A stretch of DNA of 54,544 bases from Melioribacteraceae bacterium (GTDB taxonomy: Bacteria > Bacteroidota > Ignavibacteria > Ignavibacteriales > Melioribacteraceae): assembly GCA_021647785.1 (NCBI GenBank), contig JAKIUC010000030.1, forward strand, positions 1-54,544. Direction: 5' to 3'. This document shows positions 24,294-33,018 of the stretch, in pieces (positions within the stretch are counted from its first letter, which is position 1; every line of letters begins with the position of its first letter). The notes beneath the pieces were generated by a model, which did not search any database, had not been told where the DNA came from, and saw only the letters and a list, made by a program, of their open reading frames with translations. The translations under genes were made by a program, and so were the position numbers.

Positions 24294-26942
24294 TCAATTT
24301 GTTAAACCTGTTTGAGGTGTACCTGTATTTCCTGCTCGCGTTGTATTTGTTCCCCATTCCAAATTATATTTCAAATCTGTGGCTATTGTGGTTACATACC
24401 AATGTAATGATACATCTGGGAAATATACTGTTTCACTATTTGCCGGATAGGTTAATACTGGTTTCACTGGGCTGCCAGTAGATGAGGTTGTAGAAAATGT
24501 ATAGATTGGTGACCAAGAGGAATAATTTACTCCATCTGTAGATCGTACCCACCAATAATATGTTGTACTACTTACTAACCCTGATAACTGATAAAAGTAA
24601 TTTGTTCCAACAGTACCAAAAGCTACATGCTGTTGATCTCCTGTCATAACTGGAACTGGAGTTGCACTACTCGGTGTAGTATTATCTGTTCCATAAACTA
24701 CTTCAAATTGTAAACCTGTTACTTGGGTTACAATATACCAATAGAGATAAGGATTGTTTGTGTACTGATCTTCCCCTAAGGTAGGATATGTACCTACCGG
24801 AGTAACTGGACCGCCATTTGTGGACGAGGTTAAAAATGAAGCCATAGATGACCAGTCTGAGCGGTTTGTTCCATCTGTTGAGCGTACCCACCATTCATAA
24901 TTTGTATTTGATATTAATGCTGAACCACCTGGAATTGTATAATTTATGGATGTACCAACTGTACCGCCTGGTACTAATGTACCCCCTACACTTCCTGATG
25001 TACCCACTGCTGATTGATCTACAGGTGCTACAACTGTGCCAGATACTCCATACCATACTTCAAAAAACTGACTTGCAGAAACTACCCCTGTAAACCAATA
25101 AAATGTAGGAGTATTTGTATAAACTGTTCCGCTTAATGGAAATGTTTGTGTTGGTACTACTACAGCTGGAGTTGTTGTAAATGTAAATGTTGCTGACCAG
25201 GGACTATAAATTGTTGGAACAACATCTGTCCTTTTGGATCTAACTTTCCAATAATACTTTGTATTTAATAGCAATGATGTTGCAGTTGTACCTAAATCAA
25301 ATGAAGTAGAAGCACCACTTGTAGCAATACTTATATTTGTATAAATAACCGTTGAGAACCATTGATCTGTTGATATTATTAATTCATAGAACTGATCATC
25401 TTCAAAAATAAATGTTAGATCAAGATGCTGTGTCCACGTAAAGGTTGGTGTCGGTAAAACTAAAGTAGCCTGATCTATCGGAGCAGTTAAAGTAGGGATG
25501 CCCAACTTGGGTTGGTGTATTGTAAAAACTGCATCACTTTGATCTATTGATGAACCAGCAGAATTTGAAATTCTAACTAATGCATTTGTAGTTGGTGTAG
25601 CAGGAATTGGATTCCACGTATAACTATTTCCTGATGCAGTAGTAGTAAGTGTTGTCCATCCACTACCATGATAGTACTCAATTGTACTATTAATTACAGT
25701 ACCAATAGTTGACCATGTAATATTCTCTGAAGCTCCAACTAACCAGAATTCCCCACCGTTAGGAGCAGTAACTGCATTAATACCAGCAATTGTAAATGTA
25801 GCATCACTTTGATCTGTTGATGCACCTGCAGTATTTGTTACACGAACCAATGCAATAGTTGTTGGTGTATTATTTACAGGGTTCCATGTATAACTATTTC
25901 CTGATGCTGTTGTAGTCAATGTTGTCCATCCACTACCATTAAAATATTCGATTGTACTATTTGCTACAGTACCAAAAGTTGACCAAGTAATATTTTGCGA
26001 ACTACCCTCTTCCCAGTTTTCACCACCATTTGGAGATGTAACTGCATTGATACCTGCAATTGTAAAAGTAGCATCACTCTGATCTGTTGATGCACCTGCA
26101 GTATTTGTTACACGTACTAATGCAGCTGTAGTTGGTGTATTGTTTACAGGATTCCATGTATAACTATTTCCTGATGCTGTTGTAGTCAATGTTGTCCATC
26201 CACTTCCATTAAAATATTCAATTGTACTATTTACAACAGTACCAACTGTTGTCCAAGTAATAGTTTGTGAACTTCCTTCTTCCCAATTTTCACCACCGTT
26301 CGGAGATGTAACTGCATTGATACCTGAAATTGTAAAAGAAGCATCACTTTGATCAGTTGATGCACCTGCACTATTTGTTACACGTACTAATGCAGATGTA
26401 GTTGGTGTATTGTTTACAGGATTCCACGTATAACTATTACCACTTCCAGTAGTAGTAAGTGTTGTCCACCCACTTCCATCAAAATATTCAATTGTACTAT
26501 TTGTAACAGTACCAATAGTTGACCAAGTAATAGTTTGTGAACTTCCACCTTCCCAATTTTCACCACCGTTTGGAGATGTAACTGCATTGATTCCGGCAAT
26601 TGTAAAAACAGCATCACTTTGATCAATAAATCCAGCCCCGCCTGTATCTTGAACTCTCACTAAAGCATTAATAGAAAGTGTATTTGGAATAAGCCAGGCT
26701 TCCGTTCCATCATTTATTGTGTTTAGCACTATTAAATTCCAGGTACCTCCATTATCAGTTGAATAGTGAATATCTACGTTGCCCGAATATCCACCAGTAT
26801 TCCAAGTAATGTTTTGCCCAACGGTTCCTTCTTCCCAATTTTCAGTTCCGTTAGGTGCAGTAACCTGTGCATTTACATTAGAAATTACAAATAACGTAAA
26901 TAAAACCACAATATACTTCAAAAAAGTAGTTTTACGTTTCAT
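24294..26942 (-). CDS. Repeat-rich surface protein, N-terminal part (interrupted by TGA)
   Basis: 882 codons with a signal peptide (residues 1-25). Five Ig-like repeats of 90 residues follow (about 27-476; consensus GINAVTSPNGGENWEEG, TIEYFNGSGWTTLTT, ALVRVTNTAGASTDQSDATF), then fibronectin-III-like domains shared with the paralogue. It ends at TGA in GLTN-stop, where the paralogue reads GLTSLFTTV. Without that stop the protein would have 1228 residues and a T9SS sorting domain, so it would be a secreted cell-surface adhesin-like protein. A good promoter (27021-27049) precedes it. TGA ends other genes here, so it is a true stop. Confidence 0.8.
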   Translation of the reverse strand: MKRKTTFLKYIVVLFTLFVISNVNAQVTAPNGTENWEEGTVGQNITWNTGGYSGNVDIHYSTDNGGTWNLIVLNTINDGTEAWLIPNTLSINALVRVQDTGGAGFIDQSDAVFTIAGINAVTSPNGGENWEGGSSQTITWSTIGTVTNSTIEYFDGSGWTTLTTTGSGNSYTWNPVNNTPTTSALVRVTNSAGASTDQSDASFTISGINAVTSPNGGENWEEGSSQTITWTTVGTVVNSTIEYFNGSGWTTLTTTASGNSYTWNPVNNTPTTAALVRVTNTAGASTDQSDATFTIAGINAVTSPNGGENWEEGSSQNITWSTFGTVANSTIEYFNGSGWTTLTTTASGNSYTWNPVNNTPTTIALVRVTNTAGASTDQSDATFTIAGINAVTAPNGGEFWLVGASENITWSTIGTVINSTIEYYHGSGWTTLTTTASGNSYTWNPIPATPTTNALVRISNSAGSSIDQSDAVFTIHQPKLGIPTLTAPIDQATLVLPTPTFTWTQHLDLTFIFEDDQFYELIISTDQWFSTVIYTNISIATSGASTSFDLGTTATSLLLNTKYYWKVRSKRTDVVPTIYSPWSATFTFTTTPAVVVPTQTFPLSGTVYTNTPTFYWFTGVVSASQFFEVWYGVSGTVVAPVDQSAVGTSGSVGGTLVPGGTVGTSINYTIPGGSALISNTNYEWWVRSTDGTNRSDWSSMASFLTSSTNGGPVTPVGTYPTLGEDQYTNNPYLYWYIVTQVTGLQFEVVYGTDNTTPSSATPVPVMTGDQQHVAFGTVGTNYFYQLSGLVSSTTYYWWVRSTDGVNYSSWSPIYTFSTTSSTGSPVKPVLTYPANSETVYFPDVSLHWYVTTIATDLKYNLEWGTNTTRAGNTGTPQTGLTN
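25515..26594 (-). repeat. Four tandem 270-bp repeats inside the surface-protein gene
   Basis: Four units of exactly 270 bases (90 codons) begin with codons for GINAVTSPNGG or GINAVTAPNGG. For example, the same 11-base string recurs at 25771, 26041, 26311 and 26581. A fifth, diverged unit lies upstream at about 26595-26864. The inner units are the most alike, as expected from unequal recombination. Confidence 0.85.
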
Positions 26943-27020
26943 AAAAAACCTCTTAAATAATAAATAATTTATCCTTGGCTGGGAATACTAAGCTGAACTA
27001 TCTTAAAAAATTTCTTTTAC

Positions 27021-27049
27021 AATATAAAGGATAATAAATAGGATGTCAA
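27021..27049 (-). promoter_or_regulatory. Promoter of repeat-rich surface protein
   Basis: TTGACA (27044-27049) and TATATT (27021-27026) are separated by exactly 17 bases on the minus strand, a near-perfect sigma-70 promoter. The leader of about 70 bases contains CCCAGCCAA (26975-26983), which recurs at the same distance in the paralogous gene. Confidence 0.7.
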
Positions 27050-27121
27050 GTATTTTTGTTTTTCAAAACTTAAATACAAGTCGCATATAATTTGTTTATT
27101 CCCTTTTTTAACTTTTAAAAT

Positions 27122-27150
27122 AGCAAAGCCAGTTGATTACTGGCTTTGCT
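27122..27150 (-). terminator. Terminator after small ORF, copy 2
   Basis: A perfect 12-bp hairpin AGCAAAGCCAGT/ACTGGCTTTGCT with a 5-base loop is followed on the minus strand by ATTTTAAAA. It lies 28 bases after the stop of the second small ORF. Confidence 0.75.
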
Positions 27151-27177
27151 AAACTTATATTTGTATTTATTTTTAAC

Positions 27178-27267
27178 TCAAAGAAAATAGGTATCGCAAG
27201 CAACTAACGCTAACCCTATAACCCCGAATAAGAGTAACACAAATATTGCAGATAATATTTTTGACAT
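27178..27267 (-). CDS. 29-residue lipoprotein-like small protein, copy 2
   Basis: ATG at 27267 with upstream AGGAGAGA. The peptide has MSKILSAIF, the same hydrophobic core and lipobox (GVIGLALVAC) as copy 1, and the tail CDTYFL. The stop codon differs (TGA here, TAA in copy 1) but the length is identical. It lies downstream of the intact T9SS paralogue in the same arrangement as copy 1, so the duplicated unit was surface-protein gene plus small ORF. Function unknown. Confidence 0.6.
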   Translation of the reverse strand: MSKILSAIFVLLLFGVIGLALVACDTYFL

Positions 27268-27331
27268 TTTTTCTCTCTCCTAAAATTTTTGTTAATTAAT
27301 TTCTTTTTTCATAAATCAAAACACAAAGATT

Positions 27332-29656
27332 TTATTTGAGTAATATCATCTTTTTTGTTAAAATATTATTGCCTGCTACTACTCTATATATATATGTTCC
27401 TGTTGATACTTTTGAACCAGAATTATCAACTCCATTCCATGTTACATTGTGAACGCCTGCTTCAACTTCTTTATTTACTAAAGTTGCAACCTCTTGTCCT
27501 AACATGTTATAAACACGTAACGAAACAAACTCCCCTTCAGGTAATGAGTATTCTATTACTGTACTCGGATTAAATGGATTTGGATAATTTTGAGATACCG
27601 CAAATTTCTCTGGTATAATAACTTCTTCTTTTATATCTGTTACTTTTGGACCTACAAATGATCCAATGGCTGAATAGATGGATAGATTTCCATTACTATC
27701 TTTTGAGCGAACTCTCCAAAAATATTTTTCTCCATCTGTTACATCTGAAAGACTAACTGAAGTTGTTGCTATATCTTCAATATCTACAGCATCTGTAAAA
27801 TCGCCTGTCATTGAGTATTGTAATTCATAAGTTAATCCATCCGATTGTACTGGCAAGAACCATGATAATTCTGGAGTATCTGTATCTATTACTGCATTAG
27901 AGACTGGACTTCCTACCAATGGAACTACTATTGGTGCTGCCGATGATGCCCAAGTTGAAAATTGTGCGGGTCCTGCCCAAGCACTTGTTAAAACTCCATC
28001 TGTGGCTCTTATATGCCAATAATAAGTTGTACCTGTACTTAAACCACTCAGAGTTTGAGTTGTTGCTCCCGGTGTTGACATTGTTATTGTTGTCGGCAAT
28101 GTCATATCTGGATATAATGACCACTCTGCTTCATAAGTTATTCCTGCAGGTGTTCCAAAATATGCCCAGGATAAATCTACTGAGGTGCCGGGAATAGTTA
28201 TACCACCCGTTGGATACATTTGCACTGGAACTTGTACAGCTGCTGCTGTAGCAGAGGTATAAAAATCTCCTCTATCTGACCATGCTGATGGATTTAACCC
28301 TGCATTATCTGTCGATTGGACCCACCAATAATACATTGTATTTGCTGTTAAGCCAGTTACTGTCGTAAATAAACTCGTTAAACCTGTTTGAGGTGTACCT
28401 GTATTTCCTGCTCGCGTTGTATTTGTTCCCCATTCCAAATTATATTTCAAATCTGTTGCTATTGTGGTTACATACCAATGTAATGATACATCTGGGAAAT
28501 ATACTGTTTCACTATTTGCCGGATAGGTTAATACTGGTTTCACTGGGCTGCCAGTAGATGAGGTCGTAGAAAATGTATAGATTGGTGACCAAGAGGAATA
28601 ATTTACTCCATCTGTAGATCGTACCCACCAATAATATGTTGTACTACTTACTAACCCTGATAACTGATAAAAATAATTGGTGCCAACTGTGCCAAAAGCT
28701 ACATGTTGTTGATCTCCTGTCATAACTGGAACTGGAGTTGCACTACTCGGTGTAGTATTATCTGTTCCATAAACTACTTCAAATTGTAAACCTGTTACTT
28801 GGGTTACAATATACCAATAGAGATAAGGATTGTTTGTGTACTGATCTTCCCCTAAGGTAGGATATGTACCTACCGGAGTAACTGGACCGCCATTTGTGGA
28901 CGAGGTTAAAAACGAAGCCATAGATGACCAGTCTGAGCGGTTTGTTCCATCTGTTGAGCGTACCCACCATTGATAATTTGTGTTAGAGGTTAATGCTGGT
29001 GAAACTGTATAATACGTATTTGTTCCAACTGTGCCTCCAGGTACTAATGTTCCACCTGCACTTCCAGAAGTTCCAACTGCTGATTGATCTACTGGTGCTA
29101 CAACTGTACCAGCAATTCCGTACCATACTTCAAAAAACTGGCTTGCTGAAACTACTCCAGTAAACCAATAAAATGTAGGAGTATTTGTATAAACTGTTCC
29201 GCTTAATGGGAATGTTTGTGTTGGTACTACTACGGCTGGTGTGGTTGTAAAGGTAAAGGTGGATGACCAGGGACTTTCTACCGCTCCCCCTGTTGTTCTC
29301 TTAGCTTTAACTCTCCAATAGTACTTAGTATTTACTGTTAAGCTCGGTAATATAGTACTCATATCAAAAGAAGAAGTAGCACCACCTGTAGCAATTGCAA
29401 GTTGTGTATGTACAATATTTGCGAACCATTGGTCACTCGCAATTACTAAATCATAAGTCTCATCAGCATCAAAAGTGCCTGGTACATTAATATTCTGTGC
29501 CCACGTAAATGTAGGATTTAAAGAGACTAATGTAGCTCCATCTATTGGTGCAGTTAATGTAGGTATTCCTACAGCAGCATTCACATTAGACGAAATGATA
29601 AACGTAAGGAATAATAGAAGATAAGTACTTTTAAAAAAAGTAATTTTGTGTTTCAT
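27332..29656 (-). CDS. T9SS-sorted fibronectin-III-repeat surface protein
   Basis: 774 residues with a signal peptide (about 1-27). About six fibronectin-III-like domains follow (each with a YYWWVRSTDG/YYWRVKAKR-type strand), then a T9SS type A sorting domain from about residue 690 (YPNPFNPSTVIEYSLPEGE, LRVYNMLGQEVATLVN, GTYIYRVVAGN). It would be exported by Sec, moved through the type IX system and attached at the cell surface. From about residue 130 onward it is nearly identical to the split paralogue upstream; the N-terminal domain differs. Adhesion or polymer binding is plausible but unproven. Confidence 0.88.
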   Translation of the reverse strand: MKHKITFFKSTYLLLFLTFIISSNVNAAVGIPTLTAPIDGATLVSLNPTFTWAQNINVPGTFDADETYDLVIASDQWFANIVHTQLAIATGGATSSFDMSTILPSLTVNTKYYWRVKAKRTTGGAVESPWSSTFTFTTTPAVVVPTQTFPLSGTVYTNTPTFYWFTGVVSASQFFEVWYGIAGTVVAPVDQSAVGTSGSAGGTLVPGGTVGTNTYYTVSPALTSNTNYQWWVRSTDGTNRSDWSSMASFLTSSTNGGPVTPVGTYPTLGEDQYTNNPYLYWYIVTQVTGLQFEVVYGTDNTTPSSATPVPVMTGDQQHVAFGTVGTNYFYQLSGLVSSTTYYWWVRSTDGVNYSSWSPIYTFSTTSSTGSPVKPVLTYPANSETVYFPDVSLHWYVTTIATDLKYNLEWGTNTTRAGNTGTPQTGLTSLFTTVTGLTANTMYYWWVQSTDNAGLNPSAWSDRGDFYTSATAAAVQVPVQMYPTGGITIPGTSVDLSWAYFGTPAGITYEAEWSLYPDMTLPTTITMSTPGATTQTLSGLSTGTTYYWHIRATDGVLTSAWAGPAQFSTWASSAAPIVVPLVGSPVSNAVIDTDTPELSWFLPVQSDGLTYELQYSMTGDFTDAVDIEDIATTSVSLSDVTDGEKYFWRVRSKDSNGNLSIYSAIGSFVGPKVTDIKEEVIIPEKFAVSQNYPNPFNPSTVIEYSLPEGEFVSLRVYNMLGQEVATLVNKEVEAGVHNVTWNGVDNSGSKVSTGTYIYRVVAGNNILTKKMILLK

Positions 29657-29740
29657 AACACACCTCTTATATAATTATAATATTTGATTTTGGCTGGGCA
29701 TTAAACCACTTTTTCTACTACTAAATGATTTAACAAGTAT

Positions 29741-29769
29741 AAGATATGTGATTATACCTATGTTGTCAA
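29741..29769 (-). promoter_or_regulatory. Promoter of T9SS surface protein
   Basis: TTGACA (29764-29769) and TATCTT (29741-29746) are spaced by 17 bases on the minus strand, matching the promoter geometry of the paralogue. The leader again carries CCCAGCCAA (29690-29698) 34 bases before the ATG. Confidence 0.6.
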
Positions 29770-29854
29770 GATATTTTATAAATAAAGAAAATTTTATTTT
29801 TGTGTTTATTTATCAAATAATCTATATTTGGACTTCTATTTTTTACAAATATAT

Positions 29855-29928
29855 GCACCCATAGCTCAATTGGATAGAGCGTCTGACTACGGATCAGGAG
29901 GTTGAGGGTTCGAATCCTTCTGGGTGTA
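29855..29928 (+). tRNA. tRNA-Arg (ACG)
   Basis: A full cloverleaf of 74 bases. The acceptor GCACCCA pairs with TGGGTGT, the D-arm is GCTC/GAGC, the anticodon stem is TCTGA/TCAGG with loop CTACGGA (anticodon ACG), and the T-loop is TTCGAAT on stem GAGGG/CCTTC. No CCA end is encoded. It stands alone on the plus strand, 8 bases from the end of the convergent rhodanese gene. Confidence 0.95.
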
Positions 29929-29936
29929 CAAAGAAA

Positions 29937-31055
29937 CTATTCCCCAACTTCAAAATGATAATCCCTTATTTCTTCCTCCTCAAAACCGTATGGAGTTAAA
30001 TAAGTTGAACTGATAGAAGTAACGGTATCTATTACCTCTCCAGTTTTGTAGTCATATATATAGTAGGTATATTTATCGTAAAATCTTTTAACCATCATAC
30101 TAATAGCACCATATTTTATTGTAATGGCTTGATATCCAAGTAGCTGAAGATAGGCTGTAAAATATGCACTCCGTTGTCCATTTGGGCTATAAAGGACTAC
30201 ATTTTTATTTGTTGGCAGCGTTAATAAAAAACTGTTTGAAATAAAATCCCATCGAGTATCATATTCAGTTACACTTATTGGACCATATATAATTCTTGGG
30301 CTTTTCTCTGTTGGTGTAGGTAAACCTAAAATTGAATCTGGTATGGAATATATTACAAAACTGTTTATGTATCCTCCTATTTTGGGAGAGAAAAGAGCGT
30401 CAAATTCTTCTGCTGAAGTAAAGATATTTTGCGGCAAGTTATTTAATAATTGTTGAACTCTATCTTCCATCTTTTCTTCTATTGTTTCAGGATAGTTCTT
30501 ATAAAAGACAACTGGAGGAGAATAATAAATTGAACGTTTAATGGATTTCTGGTTCCGTACTAACCTCACCGCATCACTTTGTGCATTTCTCAATTCGTTA
30601 GAAAATATGTGATTCCAATAAGTCATCCCTCGATCTAGAGTATAAACATTTGTAAAACCAGTTAAGTACAACAGACAAGATGCATAGCTCGCTAACTGAC
30701 CTGTTGAACTTATAATAACAATTTTCTGATACGCAAAAGTATTAAGCTCTTTCAAGTAATCTATCAAGTCTTTCATTTTAATATTAATAGCACCAGAGAT
30801 ATGTCCTAATTTGTAATCAAATTCATCTCGTATATCCAAAACAAGATAATTACTAATATTTTGATTCAATTCATCAACTGTTACAAGGGATGGTCTATCA
30901 CTCCTGTTAAAGAAATTACTTCTCGTTTCTGTATAAGTTATCAAATCTGCGGAATTGCTAAATCTTACTTCTACTGAATCAACTATATCTTCAAAACAAC
31001 TGAAAAGAAATAGGGCTAATAAAATGAGTGATATTTTAAGTATGGTATATTTCAT
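29937..31055 (-). CDS. Tandem rhodanese-fold lipoprotein, catalytic Cys absent (copy A)
   Basis: 372 residues with a lipoprotein signal ending at Cys20 (FLFSCFED). A first rhodanese domain (about 55-150) contains LVLDIRDEFDYKLGHISGAINI, and its active-site loop reads IISSTGQLAS, with Ser where Cys is needed. It closes with RGMTYWNHIF. A second, degenerate rhodanese-like domain near 285-335 has the loop LYSPNGQRSA, also without Cys. Sulfur transfer is therefore unlikely; a binding or structural role at the membrane is more probable. It is the last gene of the TonB-receptor operon and paralogous to the gene 24 bases upstream. Confidence 0.75.
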   Translation of the reverse strand: MKYTILKISLILLALFLFSCFEDIVDSVEVRFSNSADLITYTETRSNFFNRSDRPSLVTVDELNQNISNYLVLDIRDEFDYKLGHISGAINIKMKDLIDYLKELNTFAYQKIVIISSTGQLASYASCLLYLTGFTNVYTLDRGMTYWNHIFSNELRNAQSDAVRLVRNQKSIKRSIYYSPPVVFYKNYPETIEEKMEDRVQQLLNNLPQNIFTSAEEFDALFSPKIGGYINSFVIYSIPDSILGLPTPTEKSPRIIYGPISVTEYDTRWDFISNSFLLTLPTNKNVVLYSPNGQRSAYFTAYLQLLGYQAITIKYGAISMMVKRFYDKYTYYIYDYKTGEVIDTVTSISSTYLTPYGFEEEEIRDYHFEVGE

Positions 31056-31079
31056 TTTGTTCTATAAGAAATTTATTTA

Positions 31080-32171
31080 TTAATCCCCGACTACCACATA
31101 AGGGTAATCTCTCATGTCCTGTTCAATATCTGTACAAAATAATGTATCATATCCAACTACTGCCAGAGGATTACCATATTTAGAAGTATCATATATTTCT
31201 CTAATATTAAAACACATCATAGTAATTTTTCCATATTTTACAGTTTTTGCTGAATATCCAAGCATTTTAAGATATGCTGTAATAAATGCACTCTGTTGCC
31301 CATTATCACTATAAAGAACTATATCCAAGTTTGGTGGTAAGGTTAGAAGAGCACTATTAGAAGTAAAATCAATAGGAGTATCATAGAAATATGACCTTAT
31401 TGGTCCATCAATCCATCTTTCTTCATTTCCTCTCAGGGTAGGTAATAACCTTTCTGGTTGAGCAAAAACAACAAAAGTACCTATGTACCTTCTTTGTCTC
31501 CTAGAATAAAGAGCATCTAATTTTTTTGCTGAAATAAAAATATTCTCTCGAGGTTCATTTAGTAATACTTGAATACGTTCTTCAATTTTTGCCTCAATTG
31601 TTTTAGGATTACTTTCATAATAAAGATCTGGTGGATTTGTTTTTTCAGAAGGTTGACTCGCTCTATTCCGCCTTGTATATAGTATATTATTACCAATTAC
31701 ATCTCTTAATTCATCAGAAAATACTTGATTCCAATAAGTCATTCCACCATTGAGTGTATAAGTCTTTTCATAACCACCAATAATTAATAGGCTTGAAGTA
31801 TAACTTGCTAATTGACCTGTATTACTGATAATAATAATTTTTTGAAACTGAGATAGATTATTTTCTTTTAAATAACTTAAAACATCTTTCATCTCAACAT
31901 TATTTGCACCTATTACATGTCCTGCTCTAAAATCAAATTCATCCCGAATATCTATAATATGATAATCACCTAAGCTTTGATTAAGTTCATCAACAGTTAC
32001 AAGTTGAGGTATATCTTCGCCTTCAAAAAATGTAGTTCTCGTTTCTGTATAAGTTATTAAATCTGCGGAATTACTAAATCTTACTTCTACTGAATCTACT
32101 ACATCTTCAAAACAACTTGAAAGAGATAGAGCAAATAAAATGAACAATAGTTTTCTCATTATTCTTTCCAT
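31080..32171 (-). CDS. Tandem rhodanese-fold lipoprotein, catalytic Cys absent (copy B)
   Basis: 363 residues. The Met at codon 5 (MRKLLFILFALSLSSC) is the better start, giving a standard lipoprotein signal. The first rhodanese domain has IIDIRDEFDFRAGHVIGANNV, with the loop IISNTGQLAS and the closing GGMTYWNQVF. The second domain has the loop LYSDNGQQSA. Neither loop has Cys. It shares the post-lipobox block FEDVVDSVEVRFSNSADLI with copy A, so the pair arose by tandem duplication. It lies 2 bases after the DUF4249 gene, in the same operon as the TonB-dependent receptor. Confidence 0.75.
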   Translation of the reverse strand: MERIMRKLLFILFALSLSSCFEDVVDSVEVRFSNSADLITYTETRTTFFEGEDIPQLVTVDELNQSLGDYHIIDIRDEFDFRAGHVIGANNVEMKDVLSYLKENNLSQFQKIIIISNTGQLASYTSSLLIIGGYEKTYTLNGGMTYWNQVFSDELRDVIGNNILYTRRNRASQPSEKTNPPDLYYESNPKTIEAKIEERIQVLLNEPRENIFISAKKLDALYSRRQRRYIGTFVVFAQPERLLPTLRGNEERWIDGPIRSYFYDTPIDFTSNSALLTLPPNLDIVLYSDNGQQSAFITAYLKMLGYSAKTVKYGKITMMCFNIREIYDTSKYGNPLAVVGYDTLFCTDIEQDMRDYPYVVVGD

Positions 32172-32173
32172 AA

Positions 32174-33007
32174 CTAATAACCTTCTATATCCATCGAAAC
32201 TAAAGTTGAAAAACCAATAAATAATCCTATTGTATTTTCTCCAGTAATGTTCCAGTTTATTGAACCTCCACCCTGCGAAAATATATCATCAATTGGCTTA
32301 TTATTATCCTTTGTTTCAAAATATTTTTTGTACGATTTATCCCAAGCATAAACTTCCACACCAAGTCTGTATTGATTTGATGGAGTTTGGTACTCTTGAG
32401 GAATAACACCAGTTCTAATAATTATTGAACCTGAATTTTCATCAAATGGTCCTTCAACTGAAAAGAACTCGCTTTCACGTAGTGCTATTTGAGGGTTTCC
32501 TACTTGATAGTTTTCTATTAAAACATAAACACAACTATAAACTACATCTTCTTGAGGTATAATTTCGCACTCAATATGCCCCTCAATTAAACGAGCCTTT
32601 ACTAATTCTGGAACTGAAGGTGCTATTGTGTATCCATTAATTCGTGTTTCATCTATTAAAGCAAAGAGTTCATACTTTGCTCCTGAGATAATAGTTAAAT
32701 CATATTTCGGTTTATAAATTCCATCCTTAATATATTCAAGCGGATACATCCTTAAGTCTTCAGTTTTAATATATGCAGTTACATCTTTTATCTCCGCTTT
32801 CTCTATATCAAACTTAGTATTTAATGGGAGACTTTTAGTAAACGTGATTTCCGGATTTTCATCACCACCAGAAATTTGACCACTTACAATATAAAGTTTC
32901 TCATATTCTAATTCCTGTTCAATATTATTAATATTTTCACAACTTGATAAAAATATCACAAGAATAAATAGCAATATTACTCTATCTTTTTTCATAATTA
33001 CATTCAT
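32174..33007 (-). CDS. DUF4249-family lipoprotein
   Basis: 277 residues with a lipoprotein signal (FLSSC, Cys at about residue 23). The block EKLYIVSGQISGGDENPEITFTKS with the following beta-rich domain, and ISGAKYELFALI further on, is typical of DUF4249. These proteins are regularly encoded next to TonB-dependent receptors in Bacteroidota and probably act as the surface lipoprotein partner of the receptor. The first ATG is at 33007, but Met5 (MKKDRVILLF) is an equally likely start. Ligand unknown. Confidence 0.8.
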   Translation of the reverse strand: MNVIMKKDRVILLFILVIFLSSCENINNIEQELEYEKLYIVSGQISGGDENPEITFTKSLPLNTKFDIEKAEIKDVTAYIKTEDLRMYPLEYIKDGIYKPKYDLTIISGAKYELFALIDETRINGYTIAPSVPELVKARLIEGHIECEIIPQEDVVYSCVYVLIENYQVGNPQIALRESEFFSVEGPFDENSGSIIIRTGVIPQEYQTPSNQYRLGVEVYAWDKSYKKYFETKDNNKPIDDIFSQGGGSINWNITGENTIGLFIGFSTLVSMDIEGY

Positions 33008-33018
33008 AATTACATCTC

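Noticed and set aside
24294-24296. TGA as a recoded sense codon
   Set aside because: TGA is the normal stop of several genes here (for example lacI, coaBC, NlpC/P60), and no selenocysteine-type context is visible.
25515-26594. Possible CRISPR array or satellite
   Set aside because: The 270-base periodic repeat is coding and in frame; there are no short repeats with unique spacers anywhere in the window.
29937-32171. Active thiosulfate sulfurtransferases
   Set aside because: The rhodanese active-site loops have no cysteine in any of the four domains.
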